Assembly: GCA_021234155.1 (NCBI GenBank)
Contig: JAJEKV010000070.1
Coordinates: forward strand, 7,119,889 to 7,183,888
DNA length: 64,000 bases
From: Isoetes taiwanensis
Taxonomy: Eukaryota > Streptophyta > Lycopodiopsida > Isoetales > Isoetaceae
Reading direction: 5' to 3'
The notes beneath the pieces were generated by a model. It saw only the letters and a program-made list of their open reading frames with translations, was not told the origin of the DNA and did not search any database. The first letter of the stretch is position 1, and every line of letters begins with the position of its first letter. Shown here piece by piece: positions 48,336 to 60,155 of the stretch. The position numbers and the translations under genes were made by a program.

Positions 48336-49235
48336 TGAGGATTATATTTAAGTTGATATTTCAGTGATTCTTGCTTTAGAAAGTAGGTGTTGCTTTAGAT
48401 TGCCAATTTGAGAACACCACTAATGTAACTAATAACATTTAAACCTTTGCAGTAATATTATTAATATTTATTATACCAGTCAAAAGATTACATGTTGGTC
48501 CGTAAGTGGTTGAATTAGCTCATACCCTAGAATCTTTGTATCATCGTATGGCACATGGATGAACTTTTGAACTAGAGATTTAATAAACCTGGTCTTTCCA
48601 AAGGCTATATCTAAGGAAAGGACCCATGCCTCTGTAAATGGATCTTTGTTACCTCGATAGAAGTAGTTTGCCTTGTAGTAACTCTTTAGCTCTCCAACAC
48701 TAGCACATCCCTATGAGAATCATATAATATATAAGCATTAACCAAGATAAGCAAGTTGCTTGAGCAATTCACATGAGGTTGGTAACTTATGTCTATACTT
48801 ATATAGACTCAAGTATATGAACCATAGGTCTAGACATAACCTCAAGCTAGAGTTTCATTCCATGAAGGCAATAAACACTTTGACCTGAGTTGGTGAACTA
48901 GCTAAAATGAAAAACTCAAACCCATGAATCAATTTAAGGCTTAATTGGCATTCCCACTACCAGACCATGAACTCAAGTCCGTGAACTTTACCTAAATCTT
49001 AGATCCCATGTCGCTTAATTACAAATTGCTATGGCGTTCCCATGTTTATGTGGGGTGGGCATGATCGTATGCAAAGCCTAATTCACGGACTCAAGTCCGT
49101 GAATTATATGTAGCCCATCATTTGCCCTATATGAAGCCCAATATAAGACTAGCTTTCATTTTAGTTTCATGGGGGTGGGGGGATTTAATAAGAGACACCC
49201 CATTATAGTGATGGAATCAAACACTACAAATTATA
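48336..49235. other. No recognisable gene
   Basis: AT-rich spacer; GAACTCAAGTCCGTGAA-type phrases repeat near 48965-49105. No open frame of interest. Confidence 0.4.
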
Positions 49236-49239
49236 GTTA

Positions 49240-49300
49240 CAAGAAATTTATTGCGGAATTTATCGCGGCGGCCAAGGCCGCCGCGAACATTTCTTTTGCT
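49240..49300 (+). repeat. TACAAGAA + GC-palindrome terminal motif
   Basis: ACAAGAAATTTATTGCGG followed by a partial duplication (AATTTATCGCGG) and a perfect palindrome at 49264-49285 (10-bp arms, AA centre), then GAACATTTCTTTTG. The interior side (49300-49410) is the reverse complement of 21425-21520. The inverted partner could be 62276-62320. Confidence 0.7.
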
Positions 49301-49593
49301 CTACTCGTGGCAAAGGAGGGTTTGCATTAAGTCGAAAGGAATTCAGGTATGGACCTGTGAAATTGAATTAAATGTGTCTAACTTGGAGAACTCTAACCTC
49401 CATATTCAAAGCAATGCAAAAATATATATTAATGACGAATATAGTTTTACATATGAGTTTGTTATGCATGTCCAATGTCTTTTATATATTTCAATGATAT
49501 TTTGCTGGATTAGGTCATCCAACAATAGCAGCCTAAATATGCTATAACACATTATAATTGCGCTTATAATTGACTGCAAATTGATAGGAGTCT

Positions 49594-49804
49594 GTTTTTC
49601 CCTCCCTCCCTCCCTCCCTCCCTCCCTCCCTCCCTCTCTCTGTAGAAAGAATGGTTACTTAAATCCCCCTCACTCCTACTAAATGGGCAAGCCTGGTATA
49701 ATAGCTAAGGCAATTTTATGGTTGAGCTGGTTACTTAAATCCCCCTCACTCCTACTAAATGGGCAAGCCCGGTATAATAGCTAAGGCAATTTTATGGTTG
49801 AGCT
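49594..49804. repeat. (CCCT)n microsatellite and 76-bp tandem duplication
   Basis: CCCT repeats at about 49598-49637, then two 76-bp units (49653-49728 and 49729-49804, starting GGTTACTTAAATCC) that differ at a single base (GCCTGG/GCCCGG). Confidence 0.92.
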
Positions 49805-50235
49805 GCATCTGATTGAGGCCCTGTTTCTGCAGATTCAAATACGTGTCGCCAAATTCATCTGACTCAAGCCACGTTTAGCGATTCTGAGAACGTTTTTATT
49901 GTGATTTCACGCCGGATTTGATATCAGGAGGGATTGAGGCAAAAAAATCCTATTCCTGAGAAATACGAATCTGGCATGTTCTTGCCAAGCTACTCAATCT
50001 ATAGCACAACCGAACCCAATACATTGCCTGCGAGATTTTGAGTGGCTCTTGTTACAGTCGAATCTGTGTGAAGTACTGAAATGGGCTTGAATCCGGCTTG
50101 AACGTGGGAAATATAGATTATCCTTAAGCTGCAGCCTGTTTATCACTGTGACCAACACCTTAAGCTTAATCACTATTCTAAATCCAATCATTGGGACCTA
50201 AAATTGCCGAGACCTGGCTGAGCTACAGAGCAAGA

Positions 50236-50421
50236 ATGGCATCACAAGCAATCCATATAATAGCAATTTCCAACTGGATTCCTTCTCATGCACTTCCCTT
50301 ATTGCAAATATGTGAAAAACTAGCTTCACTAGGCCACAAAATCACCATACTAAGATGTCTGAAATACAATTCTCCTGTGGCAGTTATATATAAAGACTTT
50401 TCTCCTTTATCTTTTATATAA
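50236..50421 (+). pseudogene. UDP-glycosyltransferase N-terminal fragment
   Basis: From the ATG at 50236: MASQAIHIIAISNWIPSHAL followed by PLLQICEKLASLGHKITIL. This matches the N-terminal acceptor-binding beta-alpha-beta start of plant family 1 glycosyltransferases (HxxxxPxPxxGHxxPLLxLxxxLAxxGHxxT). After ~60 residues the frame ends at 50421, where GCCAAGGCCGCCACGAACAT (a piece of the GC-rich terminal motif) begins. The catalytic His region is altered and the UDP-binding PSPG box is absent, so it is a captured or truncated fragment and not an enzyme. Confidence 0.6.
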
Positions 50422-50993
50422 AGCCAAGGCCGCCACGAACATTTCTCTCAGTCATATGCAAAAGCACCCTATGTAGAACAGATGTTTAAGCATATAGCTT
50501 GATGGCAAATATATATGCAGTCTCGTCTCAGTCATGGAATATATATATGTCTAGTCTTGGATATGTCAAAAGCTCAAGCTTTACAGTAGCAAGGACAAAT
50601 TGACAAATTTGTTCAATCTGACAATATTTAGATGTTCCATAGATGGGAATGCAAGTCATTGCCAAAGCAAACATATTCAAGTGAGATTGTAAAGTGAGGA
50701 AAGTTAGTTATAGGCAATGCATTGCAAGTCTACATTATTGGGAACATTGAAAGGTTGGTTATTGGTTGCATGCTTGTAGACACAACACTTCTATGTGTGT
50801 AGTTATTATCGCATAATACAATCATAAAGGACACTATTGTTGCATACATTTAAAGTGCGTAGTGTATTGTATTCGCATGGTTAAATTTGATATGGACTAT
50901 CGATTGCCTACTCTAGGTTTTTAGAACCGAAAGTGCTTTTGGGTTTTGAGGTGGAACACTTGCAGGGTGTTCAGGGGTCTCTAGCAGATCAGT

Positions 50994-51470
50994 CTTATTG
51001 ACATGTATTCAGTTTTATTGACATGTATTCAGGTTGTGGTAGTTTGGAAGAGTCCTGCATGATCTTCGATACTTTGCCAAATCAGAACACTGTATCTTGG
51101 AATGTGTTGGTGGCAGAATATGCCCAACATGGCAAGACGCTCCTTGCTTTACAATGCCTTGAGAGGATGGAGGAAGAAAGCACCAAGCTAGGCAAAGTTA
51201 CTTTTCTCTGTATCCTTGTTGCATGTAGCAGGGCAGGCCTTGTAGACAACCGACGCTGCTATTTTGAACTTATGAGAAAAGCTTATAGAATTATGCCAGA
51301 TATGGGCCACTATCTTTGCATTATCAATCTTTTGGGACGAGGAGATTGCCTTAAGGAAGCAGAGGACCTACTTCAAGCTACTGGGCAGCCACTCATTACA
51401 GGTTTGAAGTGTTTGCTTAATGCGTACAGGTTGAATGGAAATGTAGAACTAGGGAAATGTGACTTTATTT
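50994..51470 (+). pseudogene. PPR gene 3' half (inverted relative to its 5' half)
   Basis: The frame starts at a 20-bp tandem repeat (TTATTGACATGTATTCAG at 50995 and 51015). It encodes the last PLS motifs (DMYSGCGSLEESCMIFDTLP, NTVSWNVLVAEYAQHGKTLL), the terminal block YLCIINLLGRGDCLKEAEDL and the start of an E motif (CLLNAYRLNGNVELGK) ending near 51464. There the sequence turns into the reverse strand of another PPR segment. No start and no complete E or DYW domain. It fits as the downstream half of the gene that begins at 52244 on the minus strand. Confidence 0.82.
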
Positions 51471-52244
51471 GGTTTAATTCCTTGTTCTCGCATCTTCTCA
51501 AAGCTATCTATCGCAAGAAGGCCTTCACCATACTCAGCATATCCTGCGATCATCGAATTCCATGAGACCACATTTTGGGTTTTCAATTTCTTAAACACTT
51601 TTTGTGACTCCTCCAAGCTGTAGCATTTTGCATACATATCAACAAGTGCATTCCCCACAATATCATCCCATTCAATCCCAGCATAGAAAATATTTTCATG
51701 CAGAAGTCTGCCCTGCTCAATGGCTGCCATACTGCCACATGCTTTCAAAATACTAGAGTATATAAATCTATCCGGTTTTATTCCCCCCATTGCATTATAC
51801 TAAAACATTCCAAGACTTTCTGGCCTTCCTCATATTGGGCATATCTTGCTATCAGTGCACTCCATGACACAATATTTTTCTCTGGCAAGTTGTTAAAAAC
51901 TTTATGTGACTCTGCCAAGCTACAACATTTGGCATATGTATCAACAAGTGCACTGCCCACAACAAGATCCACTTTGACACTAGATGTAATCATCTGCTCA
52001 TGTATAAGCCTGCTTCTTTCTACTTCCCCAACAATTGGAAATCTTATCTGAAGTTCGCAGATTGTGCTGGAAGTTCGTCTAATTCTCAAGCCTGGGAACC
52101 TGAAAATTGCAAGCACAGATCAGTGTCAGAAGGAAATTATTCAATATGATGAGCGCCTTACCTTGAAAAGATAGAAGGGCTTGAAGCTGAGGCACCGTTG
52201 TCGGAGTAATAGGAAGCGAGCCATTTGTTTTGGTTTGAGAGCAT
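51465..52244 (-). pseudogene. PPR gene 5' half with first exon
   Basis: A minus-strand ATG at 52244 opens exon 1 (MLSNQNKWLASYYSDNG, 52244-52162), which joins in phase over a 61-62-nt intron (AAG|GTAAGG donor at 52161, TTTTCAG acceptor at 52100) to exon 2. Exon 2 has PPR motifs: LVVGSALVDTYAKCCSLAES, KNIVSWSALIARYAQYEEG; then a frameshift at a run of six G (about 51786); then GIKPDRFIYSSILKACGSMA and NVVSWNSMIAGYAEYGEGLL, ending at NKVTFP near 51465. The Ser/Tyr-rich N-terminus could target an organelle. Broken by the homopolymer frameshift and the inversion. Confidence 0.8.
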
Positions 52245-52332
52245 AGCTACTCCTACATCTTGCATTTCAGTCTCTTCTTCTTTTGATTCTGGCCGAACAA
52301 GGTACCTCCTAGCTCATGTCTTCCCGTTGATT

Positions 52333-52456
52333 TTAGAAAAGTTAGTCCACAGTCTTGAGATAAATATTTAGAAAAGTTAGTCCACAGTCTTGAGACAAAT
52401 ATTTCGAAACAAATATTTAGAAAAGTTAGTCCACAGTCTTGAGACAAATATTTCGA
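52333..52456. repeat. ~39-bp tandem repeat, three units
   Basis: TTAGAAAAGTTAGTCCACAG and CTTGAGA(T/C)AAATATTT recur three times; an extra TTCGAAACAAATA lies between units 2 and 3. It is upstream of the minus-strand PPR 5' half. Confidence 0.9.
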
Positions 52457-53538
52457 ATGAGTCTGTTTTGATACATTTTCATGTCAAGAACCCATTTCAT
52501 ATCTCTGTTTTGCAAAAACCCAAAACTCTGCGCCATAAATAGGTCCATATTTTCGCAAATTTGTCACTGTATCGCAAAATCTTTGATCCCTGAGTTGTGC
52601 AAATCAAGCCTTATGTCTGAGTAGGTCATCCCTTTAGCAGATGGTCTGGAAAAAAACGTTTTTCCCACTGTCCAGTCTTGATATTTATTTTTTAAACCGA
52701 TAGAGACCGTGTAGAAGGGCCGATCTATGAACCTCGTTTGTGTTTTTTAATCTCCAGCTGCCCATTTTCCCTATGATGCAAACACTAATCGTCTTGAAGC
52801 GAGTCTTTTGTTTGTAAAAGCAAGTACCTCTGCAGCATGAAAATATGTTATCTTGTAGCATAGAACGGGCCGAGCTGTTTAGATTTGATGAGTGATTTTG
52901 GCGAGAATCTAGTGATAGCAGAAATAGAGAAAAATGGCTTTCTATACCAAGCAACTAGAGGGCATACCTAGCTCTAATATGAATTTTAGCCTAAATCTTA
53001 TTAAATCTGTGTTATTTCTGTCTGTAAAATTAGATATCTAACCTGTGCAAATTCTGTATATGCATGATATAACCATCTTAGAACACGAGAGGAAGCTCCA
53101 AGCACATCCAGAAAGGTTAGCTTCAAATCGTCTCCAGTGGAGACATGCATATGTATTATATGCATCCATAATAAACTGCAGAGCTGAGCTTATAATACCA
53201 GTGAGGATTCTGTTAATTAGACTCGCTTTCTATGCCAAGTTTAATATATCTGCTTTTTACATGCAAGTTGTTGGTGTATTTGTTTTGGATAAGGGCTACT
53301 CCTCCAATATGCAAATTATGTTATCTTGAGTAAAGCCCTGATGTTTTGTATCCATAATATATGGCTTCTTGCTCCTGGCTTTATTTTAAGACAATATTGC
53401 TTTTGAAGTGATGCCTTTGCAGTGAGAATGTGTTCCTCTATTCTAACTTTCTTATCTACATCATTAGACTTTGTAGATACAATGAGACATCTTAGATATA
53501 TTGTCTAAGCCTGTGTTTTGAACAAGGGTCTAAGTTAG
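52457..53538. other. No recognisable gene
   Basis: AT-rich spacer. GAGACATCTT...TTGTGTTTTGAACAA-like sequence lies on both sides of element 2 (about 53480-53525 and 61036-61070), so the target was itself a short repeat. Confidence 0.4.
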
Positions 53539-53850
53539 ATATTGGGGTACAAAAGCACCCGTCCGGACGCTCTGCTTTTCGTGCTTGATCTGCTGTGCTT
53601 GGGGGTGCTTGGAGAGCGGGAACACGATGATCCGTTTTTAGCAAATTGCTTCCGGATCGATGACATGGCTGTTCAAAATCAAATTCGGTTCAAATGATCC
53701 GCGCTGGTCCGCTTTGAGATGGCGGGTCCGCTTTTTGAATTCTTTTGTGGGGGAATGATCATTCAGCTTGTACCTCAAACGAACTGTTCTTTGTAGATCA
53801 CGGTTTCTCAGACTTGCAAAATTCTTCAGTACATCACGATCCTCAATGGA

Positions 53851-56800
53851 TCAATCGAGTTTCGATTTGGATGAGGAAAAGAGACTCAAAGTTTTCCGGA
53901 AATTCAAGCCGAGAGAAGAAGGCAATCAAGACAAATAAAAAAAGAGAAAGGGAGAGAGAGAAAGAAAACTTGCACCCTCGAAATTGAACGAGGCCTCGAG
54001 TGCGAGAAGGCTTCAAGAATTGTCCAAAAATGGACGATTATTTCAACGAAATCACAAAGCCTTTGAAAGAAGGGGATAAAGCAATGGTGGTGCAATGATT
54101 TGTGAAGAGAGTGAAGGCGAAATTGCCAATCGAAGTGGATTTTGTTGATCATGATCAAAGCAAGATCATGAAGAATGTGATTAAAAATGTTCAGGAGACA
54201 CTCAATGAACAAAAGAAATTAAGGAAGATGATGTATTGCAAGCAAGAAAGTCTACTTTGCAAATGGTATCTTCATCAGAAAATCCATAAACCAATCTGGC
54301 CGTCGCACGCCTCCTTCATATATCTAGAAAATCATTGTTGCCGCAAACTTAAGAAGAATAATGGCGTACCAAGAATGTGGTCCGTGGTCAATGTTTTTAA
54401 GGAAAAAGAGGTGTGATGCATTGAGTGACGAGGTTAGGAATTGTGTTTACAAGTTCTCGACAAAAACACACGAAGTTTCACCATACAGAAGCATGTGAGA
54501 AAGTTTGTTACAAAGAGATGGCGATAAAATTGATCATCCAATACAACCGCTTGAAATATCTCGTGATTTCCCTTAGTATGTTTCTTCACGTTTGCATATA
54601 TCTGTTTCTATATAGATCTTCTTTGTTTGCGCTGCAATTTTACATGAACTTCAAGAAGGAATATAATGACATTAAGATTACCCAACAAGACATTTGAATT
54701 GTTGAAGCCATCATTTGTGAGGCGCTTTAAATGAAAGAGAAACTTGTCACGCCAATATCACATGCACTTTGAATATGTGATGCAAGCACTCAACAAAAAC
54801 GTAATGCATCCAAATGGCCTCGCATAAAGATTGCAACTGTATTTGTCTTTGCTTGTGGTGATGGTAACTTTTGTGCAGCCAAGAAACATGTTTATAAATC
54901 CACTAGTGATTTTTGGAGGCAAATGATCCGCCCTAAGGATGAAGATGAAGAGTGGCACAAACATAATTGTCTCGCAGTGGCATGCAAGGATTGTGGATTG
55001 AAAAGGTACTCTTTTTTAATGTTAAGATGTTTGAACATTCTATTTTGAGTTGTTAAGATGATTGATGCAACATCTTACAAACAAATTTCGTGTGGTATTA
55101 CAAACAAAGTTGCCAATATGTCCAAAGGAGAAGGAGGAGTCCGATTACAAAGTGGAGTGGAAACAGTTTGAAAAGGTAGTGTATTTGGCATTTGTGCTTA
55201 AATGATTTTTGTGCTTGTGATTGTTGTGCTTGTGTTTTGCAAACTTACAAATGATCTTTGTTTTCAAAAAAAAAGCAAGAGGTTGGTTACATGAATGAGA
55301 CCACCAAGAAAAAAAAATGGCGTGAAAGAAACCAAAGAAAGGTAACTAGACTTGCATACAAGAAAGAGAGCCCGTCCCAATTCCAAAGCAAAGATGCTTC
55401 AAGACACCGTACAATTCATCCCACACAATTATGTTGTTGCACATCGGGCAAAGCAATTCAGAAGTGCTTGGATACTTTTCCGAAGGTGCAGCTTGTCTCG
55501 GTTATTGATTTTGCTGAAAATTACAGCTTTTAAAATTCAGAAAGAGGCACAATCTTGCCACCGCACACGAATCAGCATCAATTTTGGTTCATATCACATA
55601 TAGACATGCAACCCGTGATGAGATAGAAGATATGGAAGCTAAGGAAGCAGAGAGAAGGGAACTAGAGAGGGAAAAGCAAAGAAAGAAAGAGGAAGACAAC
55701 TCAAAGAGATCATCAGCAGTAATGAGAGGAGAATCATAAAGGAAGTACATTTTTATATTTCGTGATGATAGAGATCATAGCAAAGTGAGTTTGTACAACA
55801 TTGCTTGAAAGTTCATGCAGATCGGTTTCGAGTACAAAATATTTTGTACAACAAACATATTTTTGGAGTGATGGTTGCACAAAGACACCAAAGGAGCAAG
55901 ACATTTAGGAAGGAACTATGTCAATAGTGAAGGAATTGAGTATGAATGGAATTTTTTTTTGCTACTCATGGGAAAGGAGAACATGATGGACAAGGTGCAA
56001 TCCTAAAAAGGATTTTGGCAAGAGAACAATTGAAGTATGATTCCCGAAATTGAGCGTGCCAAAGACGCTAGGATTTCATGAATTGGTATATGATGAACAA
56101 CCCACCGCACCCCAAATATAAGAAGGTAAATTCAATCAGTACCATTGCATTCTTCTTCATTTGAGGTGACATTTTTCTGCTCTATATTGCGTGTTTTTGG
56201 CATATTGAACCCGAAAATGTAGACAAATCTGAAAAGAGGGAATGGAGATCACTTTGTGGGAGCTCTAAACTTCATTCCATCGCACCATGTGACAAAACAA
56301 ATCCTGCAAAAGTTGCCCACGTGCCTCTCTTGTTTCTGTCCCTTTTGCTTTCATGGAAAATGGGATGATTGCATGAACAAAGCTCGATTGGGAGCTTGGT
56401 CCACAAATGAACCGAAGTTGAAGAAATCTACGTAAAAAAAATCAGCCAACAAAAGCAGCCTTCAAGATGAAGATGAGGATGAGGATGAAGAAGAGGATGA
56501 TGATGAGGCTAATGAATACCTCAGTTACGTTCTAGAAGTTGGAGATAACTTTGTCAGAAATGCAGATCCGTGAGGATGATGAAGGAGTTGACTTTATGTT
56601 CTTAGGTGTACGAGACTAAAAATACATTGTTAGATGCATATGAAGACTCATGGGGTTCTCGTGATTTGGTGTGGGAGAAGTCATAGTTTCGCCACTACTA
56701 CAAGCGCATGATGCACTCCACTTTGAGTTATTAGTGGACAAGCCAGTTGCTAGTGTGTACAGTCACCTTATTAGACAAGTGAAATTTGATATGGAGAGTC

Positions 56801-56875
56801 TTGGAAACAACAAGTTCAAGATGAGTGAAGAGACATGCCAAAAAGTGATGGCATCCCTTCCTGTAGACTGCTAAC
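53851..56875 (+). pseudogene. DDE-like transposase with DFAENY / HGKG motifs (element 2)
   Basis: Multi-exon and/or frameshifted. A likely start is MDQSSFDLDEEKRLKVF (53851). Recognisable blocks in order: FACGDGNFCAAKKHVYKST and CLAVACKDCGLKR (about 54848-55005), LPICPKEKEESDYKVEWKQF (about 55108-55172), MLQDTVQFIPHNYVVAHRAK (55394), VIDFAENYSF (first candidate catalytic Asp, about 55501), FWSDGC (second Asp, about 55862), NFFFATHGKGEHDGQG (55950-55996), CLSCFCPFCF (about 56322) and VKFDMES near the C-terminus, stop at 56874. I recall DFAENY, SDG and HGKG..DG..KR together from uncharacterised animal transposon proteins but cannot name the superfamily. Possible introns (AAAAG|GTACTC 55005; AAAG|GTAGTG 55175; AGAAG|GTAAAT 56126) explain some breaks. 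Stops near 56435 and 56570 suggest decay. Confidence 0.7.
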
Positions 56876-57530
56876 ACTGCTGACCGTTTTTTCTGCTTCT
56901 TCTTCGAAGAGGCAGAAGCACATCATTCACATGTAAAGTGGCTCATTGCTGCTACATTGTTTCTGACAAACCTATTGTTTCTAACAAACCTATCAATGGA
57001 AGCTAACAAATTCTTTGTTGCACAGAAATTTGTAGTCCTGACTGACTTGATCAATGTACTGCTGCTGGTGCTTTGTCTGTTTCTGCTTTGTCTGCTGACG
57101 TGCTAATTGTTTTCAGAGTTTATGCTTAACTGTCTGTCCCTTCAGTTTGGTCCTTGGAAACAAATGGTGGAAACTTTCTGCAAGTGTTCAATTGGGGACT
57201 GCTCAAGACAATGCACAAAGTAAATACTCTAAACCCTTTTTACATGCATATGTTCAAAGATTGGCTTCATATACAGGTTTGTTTGTTTAACCAATTAGGA
57301 TTTGGACTTCATGCTGGATACAGAGACAAGCATAGGAGAAACCATTACATTCAAATATAAACTGGGACAACAATTTTGCAAGTAGAAACTCTGCAAGTGC
57401 AGGTAAATATTATATTCATTAGATACAAAATTGTTACAATATATGTACAAAACTGTACAACTCACTTGCTGTACTGTTACAGTTACATACAGGCTAAGTT
57501 ACATAAATATTGAAAAGAGTCTATAGACTC

Positions 57531-57850
57531 TTATTCTCCTTCTGTGAGAATTCCTGTTGCTGCATCATTTGAAGTGCCGGTATCAGCAATAAGAGTAGTA
57601 TCTTGTGTTTTATCTTCTCTTGCAGGCTCTTCATCCTGTTCATTGACAAAATCAGTATTATTACCTGCAGGATTGTTATTATTATCTTCATGTACTTTAT
57701 CTCCCGCCTGCATCAGTATGTTTATACTTATATCATCTATCAAGCCTTGTAGCTTAGACATCTCCTGGCTACCAACTTGTACTTCTGTTTCTATTTTCTC
57801 CAAAACATGCTCCTTGTGAACCTGTTGCTTATCTATTTCTATGTTGTTAT
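57531..57850 (-). CDS. Coiled-coil/disordered ORF of element 2
   Basis: The minus-strand frame has a short coiled coil (VLEKIETEVQVGSQEMSKLQ and following residues) and a disordered Asn/Asp/Glu-rich tail (EDNNNNPAGNNTDFVNEQDE), ending in a stop at 57531. It lies downstream of the HAD segment and may be the last exon of the same accessory gene. No catalytic feature. The first Met is internal to a longer open frame and no start is convincing. Confidence 0.4.
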
Positions 57851-58167
57851 CATTTTTATTATGAGCTGATGCAGCATGGTTACCTCAATTGCTTCCTCGA
57901 GCACCTTTGAACTTCTAGGTTCTCACAAACCAAGTAATTCAAATCAAACAACATACAAAAATGCAACTAAATGAATTGAAAGCAATGACATTACTACAAT
58001 CACTTCAATAGCATAACAACACAACTAAATGAAATTAAACAACATACCTTAACAATTTCCTTCATTAACCAATGCTTTTGAGAATAGCCACTTTCCACCT
58101 CGCTAGCTCACTTAGATGGTCAGCCGAAAGCCTAAGTATGTCGATGTCCTCTTCTTGAACTTTATCT

Positions 58168-58746
58168 TCAACATACCGCCGTGCAACCACTTTTGAGGGT
58201 TCTTGGCATTGAGCCAAGTTTGCAGAATACGACTAAGAAATTGAAACCTTTGTCATTGATGTCATTATCAAATTTTTCAATTATGAAGCAAGTGTCTTGT
58301 GGGGACAAGAAAGTCTTGTACAATGAGTCATCAACTAGCACTACCTCCCCTACATCCTCAAAAGCCTCATACACTTTTACAATTGGCTTCATAAGCACTG
58401 GCTTGTTCGGATTCCCTGGAAAATTGAAAGGCATCACCTCGCACTCTTTCTGACCCCAAATGAACTTGAACCTTCCTATAAAGGAAGGTGGCACTATAAC
58501 ATTTAGGATTTCTATGATGTTGTGCTTCATCATAGAAGACCATATGGCTACCTCAAATTTGGCAAAGCACCCTTCTAAAAACTTTATCAGCCCTGGTCTG
58601 CACACCACCACTTTCCCCCCTGCATAATGCTTCTTCAGCACTGCTGGAAGAATAATTCTGGTTCTTTTTTGGAATGTGCTCACCAGAACTCCATTTAAGT
58701 CTAGGATGACAAGTTTTTTCTTTTCTAAGGGTCTTGCAACATTCAT
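58168..58746 (-). CDS. FCP1/NLI-type HAD phosphatase domain (element 2 accessory)
   Basis: Homologue of the element 1 domain, expected to remove phosphate from phosphoserine/threonine proteins; the target is unknown. Motif I KKLVILDLNGVL (nucleophile Asp; Asn replaces the second Asp of DxDxT), the GKVVVCRPGLIKFLEGCF block, motif II FEVAIWSS, then FIWGQKECEV, motif III Lys in LMKPIVKVYEAF, motif IV EVVLVDDSLYKTFLSP. These are in the FCP1 order over ~150 residues. The ATG at 58746 may be internal to an exon. After NDINDKGFNFL (about 58230) the expected C-terminal helices continue in other frames (for example EPSKVVARRYVEDKVQEED down to about 58060), so a frameshift or intron lies near 58225. 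No signal peptide. Confidence 0.75.
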   Translation of the reverse strand: MNVARPLEKKKLVILDLNGVLVSTFQKRTRIILPAVLKKHYAGGKVVVCRPGLIKFLEGCFAKFEVAIWSSMMKHNIIEILNVIVPPSFIGRFKFIWGQKECEVMPFNFPGNPNKPVLMKPIVKVYEAFEDVGEVVLVDDSLYKTFLSPQDTCFIIEKFDNDINDKGFNFLVVFCKLGSMPRTLKSGCTAVC

Positions 58747-58905
58747 AAAACAAAAAACTCAAACATCAACAATTCTGACATCAATTTAACAGTCTTAACA
58801 AAAGAAATTAGTTCACAGCTTCAAATTGCTGTCTTTCAACAAATTAACACAAGTGTCATTTCAAAGTTTTCAAAGTTTTTAAAGTGTTCAAAGAACTTTC
58901 AAGTG

Positions 58906-59316
58906 TTATTTCAAAGTTTTCAGGAACTCAGACACTGAACCTGGACACTGACCAGTTAACATTTTGTAAATAACATTCTGAGGATCACCTTTTGGAGGTT
59001 GTGTTGGCATCTTCTTAGGGGGCCTACCCTTCTTCTTCTTCTCCACTGCAGGTGTTTTGTACTTGTTCTTCTTCTTCTGGTACATTCTTCCCTTTATCAG
59101 CAGCCTTTGTTGCAATGTGATCAGCACCACCAGCTTCTTCATCCAGATCTACAACTTCATCAATGCTGGAGCTTTCTCTAGCAGTTCTACTCCTCAACCT
59201 CGACTTTATGGTGCTCACAACTGCAGAAGCAGTCTGTTCAGGCTCTTCTTCTTCATCAGTGCTGTCAACCACTAGTGCACGTTTTACTCTCTTTTTGGGC
59301 TTTTCCTTACCAATCT
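58906..59316 (-). CDS. Acidic, SUMO-motif-like and AT-hook segment (element 2 accessory)
   Basis: A minus-strand acceptor (TTACTGATTCAG, about 59317) opens a frame with KEKPKKRVKRALVVDSTDEE, an acidic run, then SSIDEVVDLDEEAGG, which fits a SUMO-interacting motif (hydrophobic core plus acidic residues). The next recognisable part is in another frame: KKKKGRPPKKMPTQPPKG (near 59025), an AT-hook-like DNA-binding motif, ending at 58906. A possible upstream exon ends at a GTAACC donor near 59393. It corresponds in position and content to the NEIIDVDEH/basic tail of element 1. The exon structure is uncertain. Confidence 0.45.
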
Positions 59317-59399
59317 GAATCAGTAAGAAAACTAGTTAGAATAGACATGAAATAAAGTTTACAAAACAAACACATAAAAACACCAAATGGTTACCTTTT

Positions 59400-60120
59400 T
59401 AATGCTTCAACCTGGCCATTGTAACAGGACTTGGTGATGCCACGCCTTTTGTAACAGTTTTGGTGATGCCACAACCGCTAGAGTATAATCGGAACTAATG
59501 GAGACTCAAAGAACAAATTTTGGTGAAGAAGTTGATCGTTTGTAGGTGAAGCAAAAGCACTACTAGTGCACGCTCCAAACCCATCGGGCGATGGCTACCT
59601 CAGCCCATCTTCACTCCAACTTCTAAACCAAGTTCCACAAACAAATCCACGGAACTTTCTTTAAGCACTGAAGCATGCCTTCTTTTCATACGAGAAGCAT
59701 GCAACATGCCAAGTGATAGGCATGTTCACATGGCAACTTCATACTCAAAGTATATTGTGGATTGAATACCAATCCACATGCAAAGACATGAGTTCTCCAT
59801 AAAACACGGCAATCGCTTCTTCATAGTCATGATAGAGATTCCCGAACTGTCTCCGGTGCATCAACCGCCTAGCAGCTTCTAAAAAATAGACCCTGCTTTC
59901 TTGAAGTCCGAATTCTAAAGAGGCTTTTAGCCTTTGCTTCTTCCCCTTTAGTCCTCTTCGCTTCAACACTTACCTTTGGAAGGCAAGCTTCCAGGTTTGG
60001 AGCGTAAGTAAAGCTCTCCACTTATTTTATGCTTCAAATCAATCAGGGTCAAATCTTCATTCTGCTTTATCCGCTTTGTCATTCAAAGCGGATAATTCAT
60101 TCTCAGAGTCTACTCACCTC
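59400..60120. other. Element 2 internal segment with an unrecognised ORF
   Basis: A minus-strand frame at 59969-59745 (ESRVYFLEAARRLMHRRQFG, then NLYHDYEEAIAVFYGEL) is protein-like and helical but is not a family I know, and element 1 has no counterpart. It may be a captured exon. A CAAAG|GTAAGT donor at about 59972 overlaps its start. Confidence 0.3.
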
Positions 60121-60155
60121 CTTCTTTGCTATATCAATCATTACTTGCTCCCGTG

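Noticed and set aside
54102-54416. Independent host gene (104-codon basic ORF)
   Set aside because: It lies inside element 2 in the same orientation and spacing as the rest of the transposase N-terminal region, so it is better explained as part of that gene.
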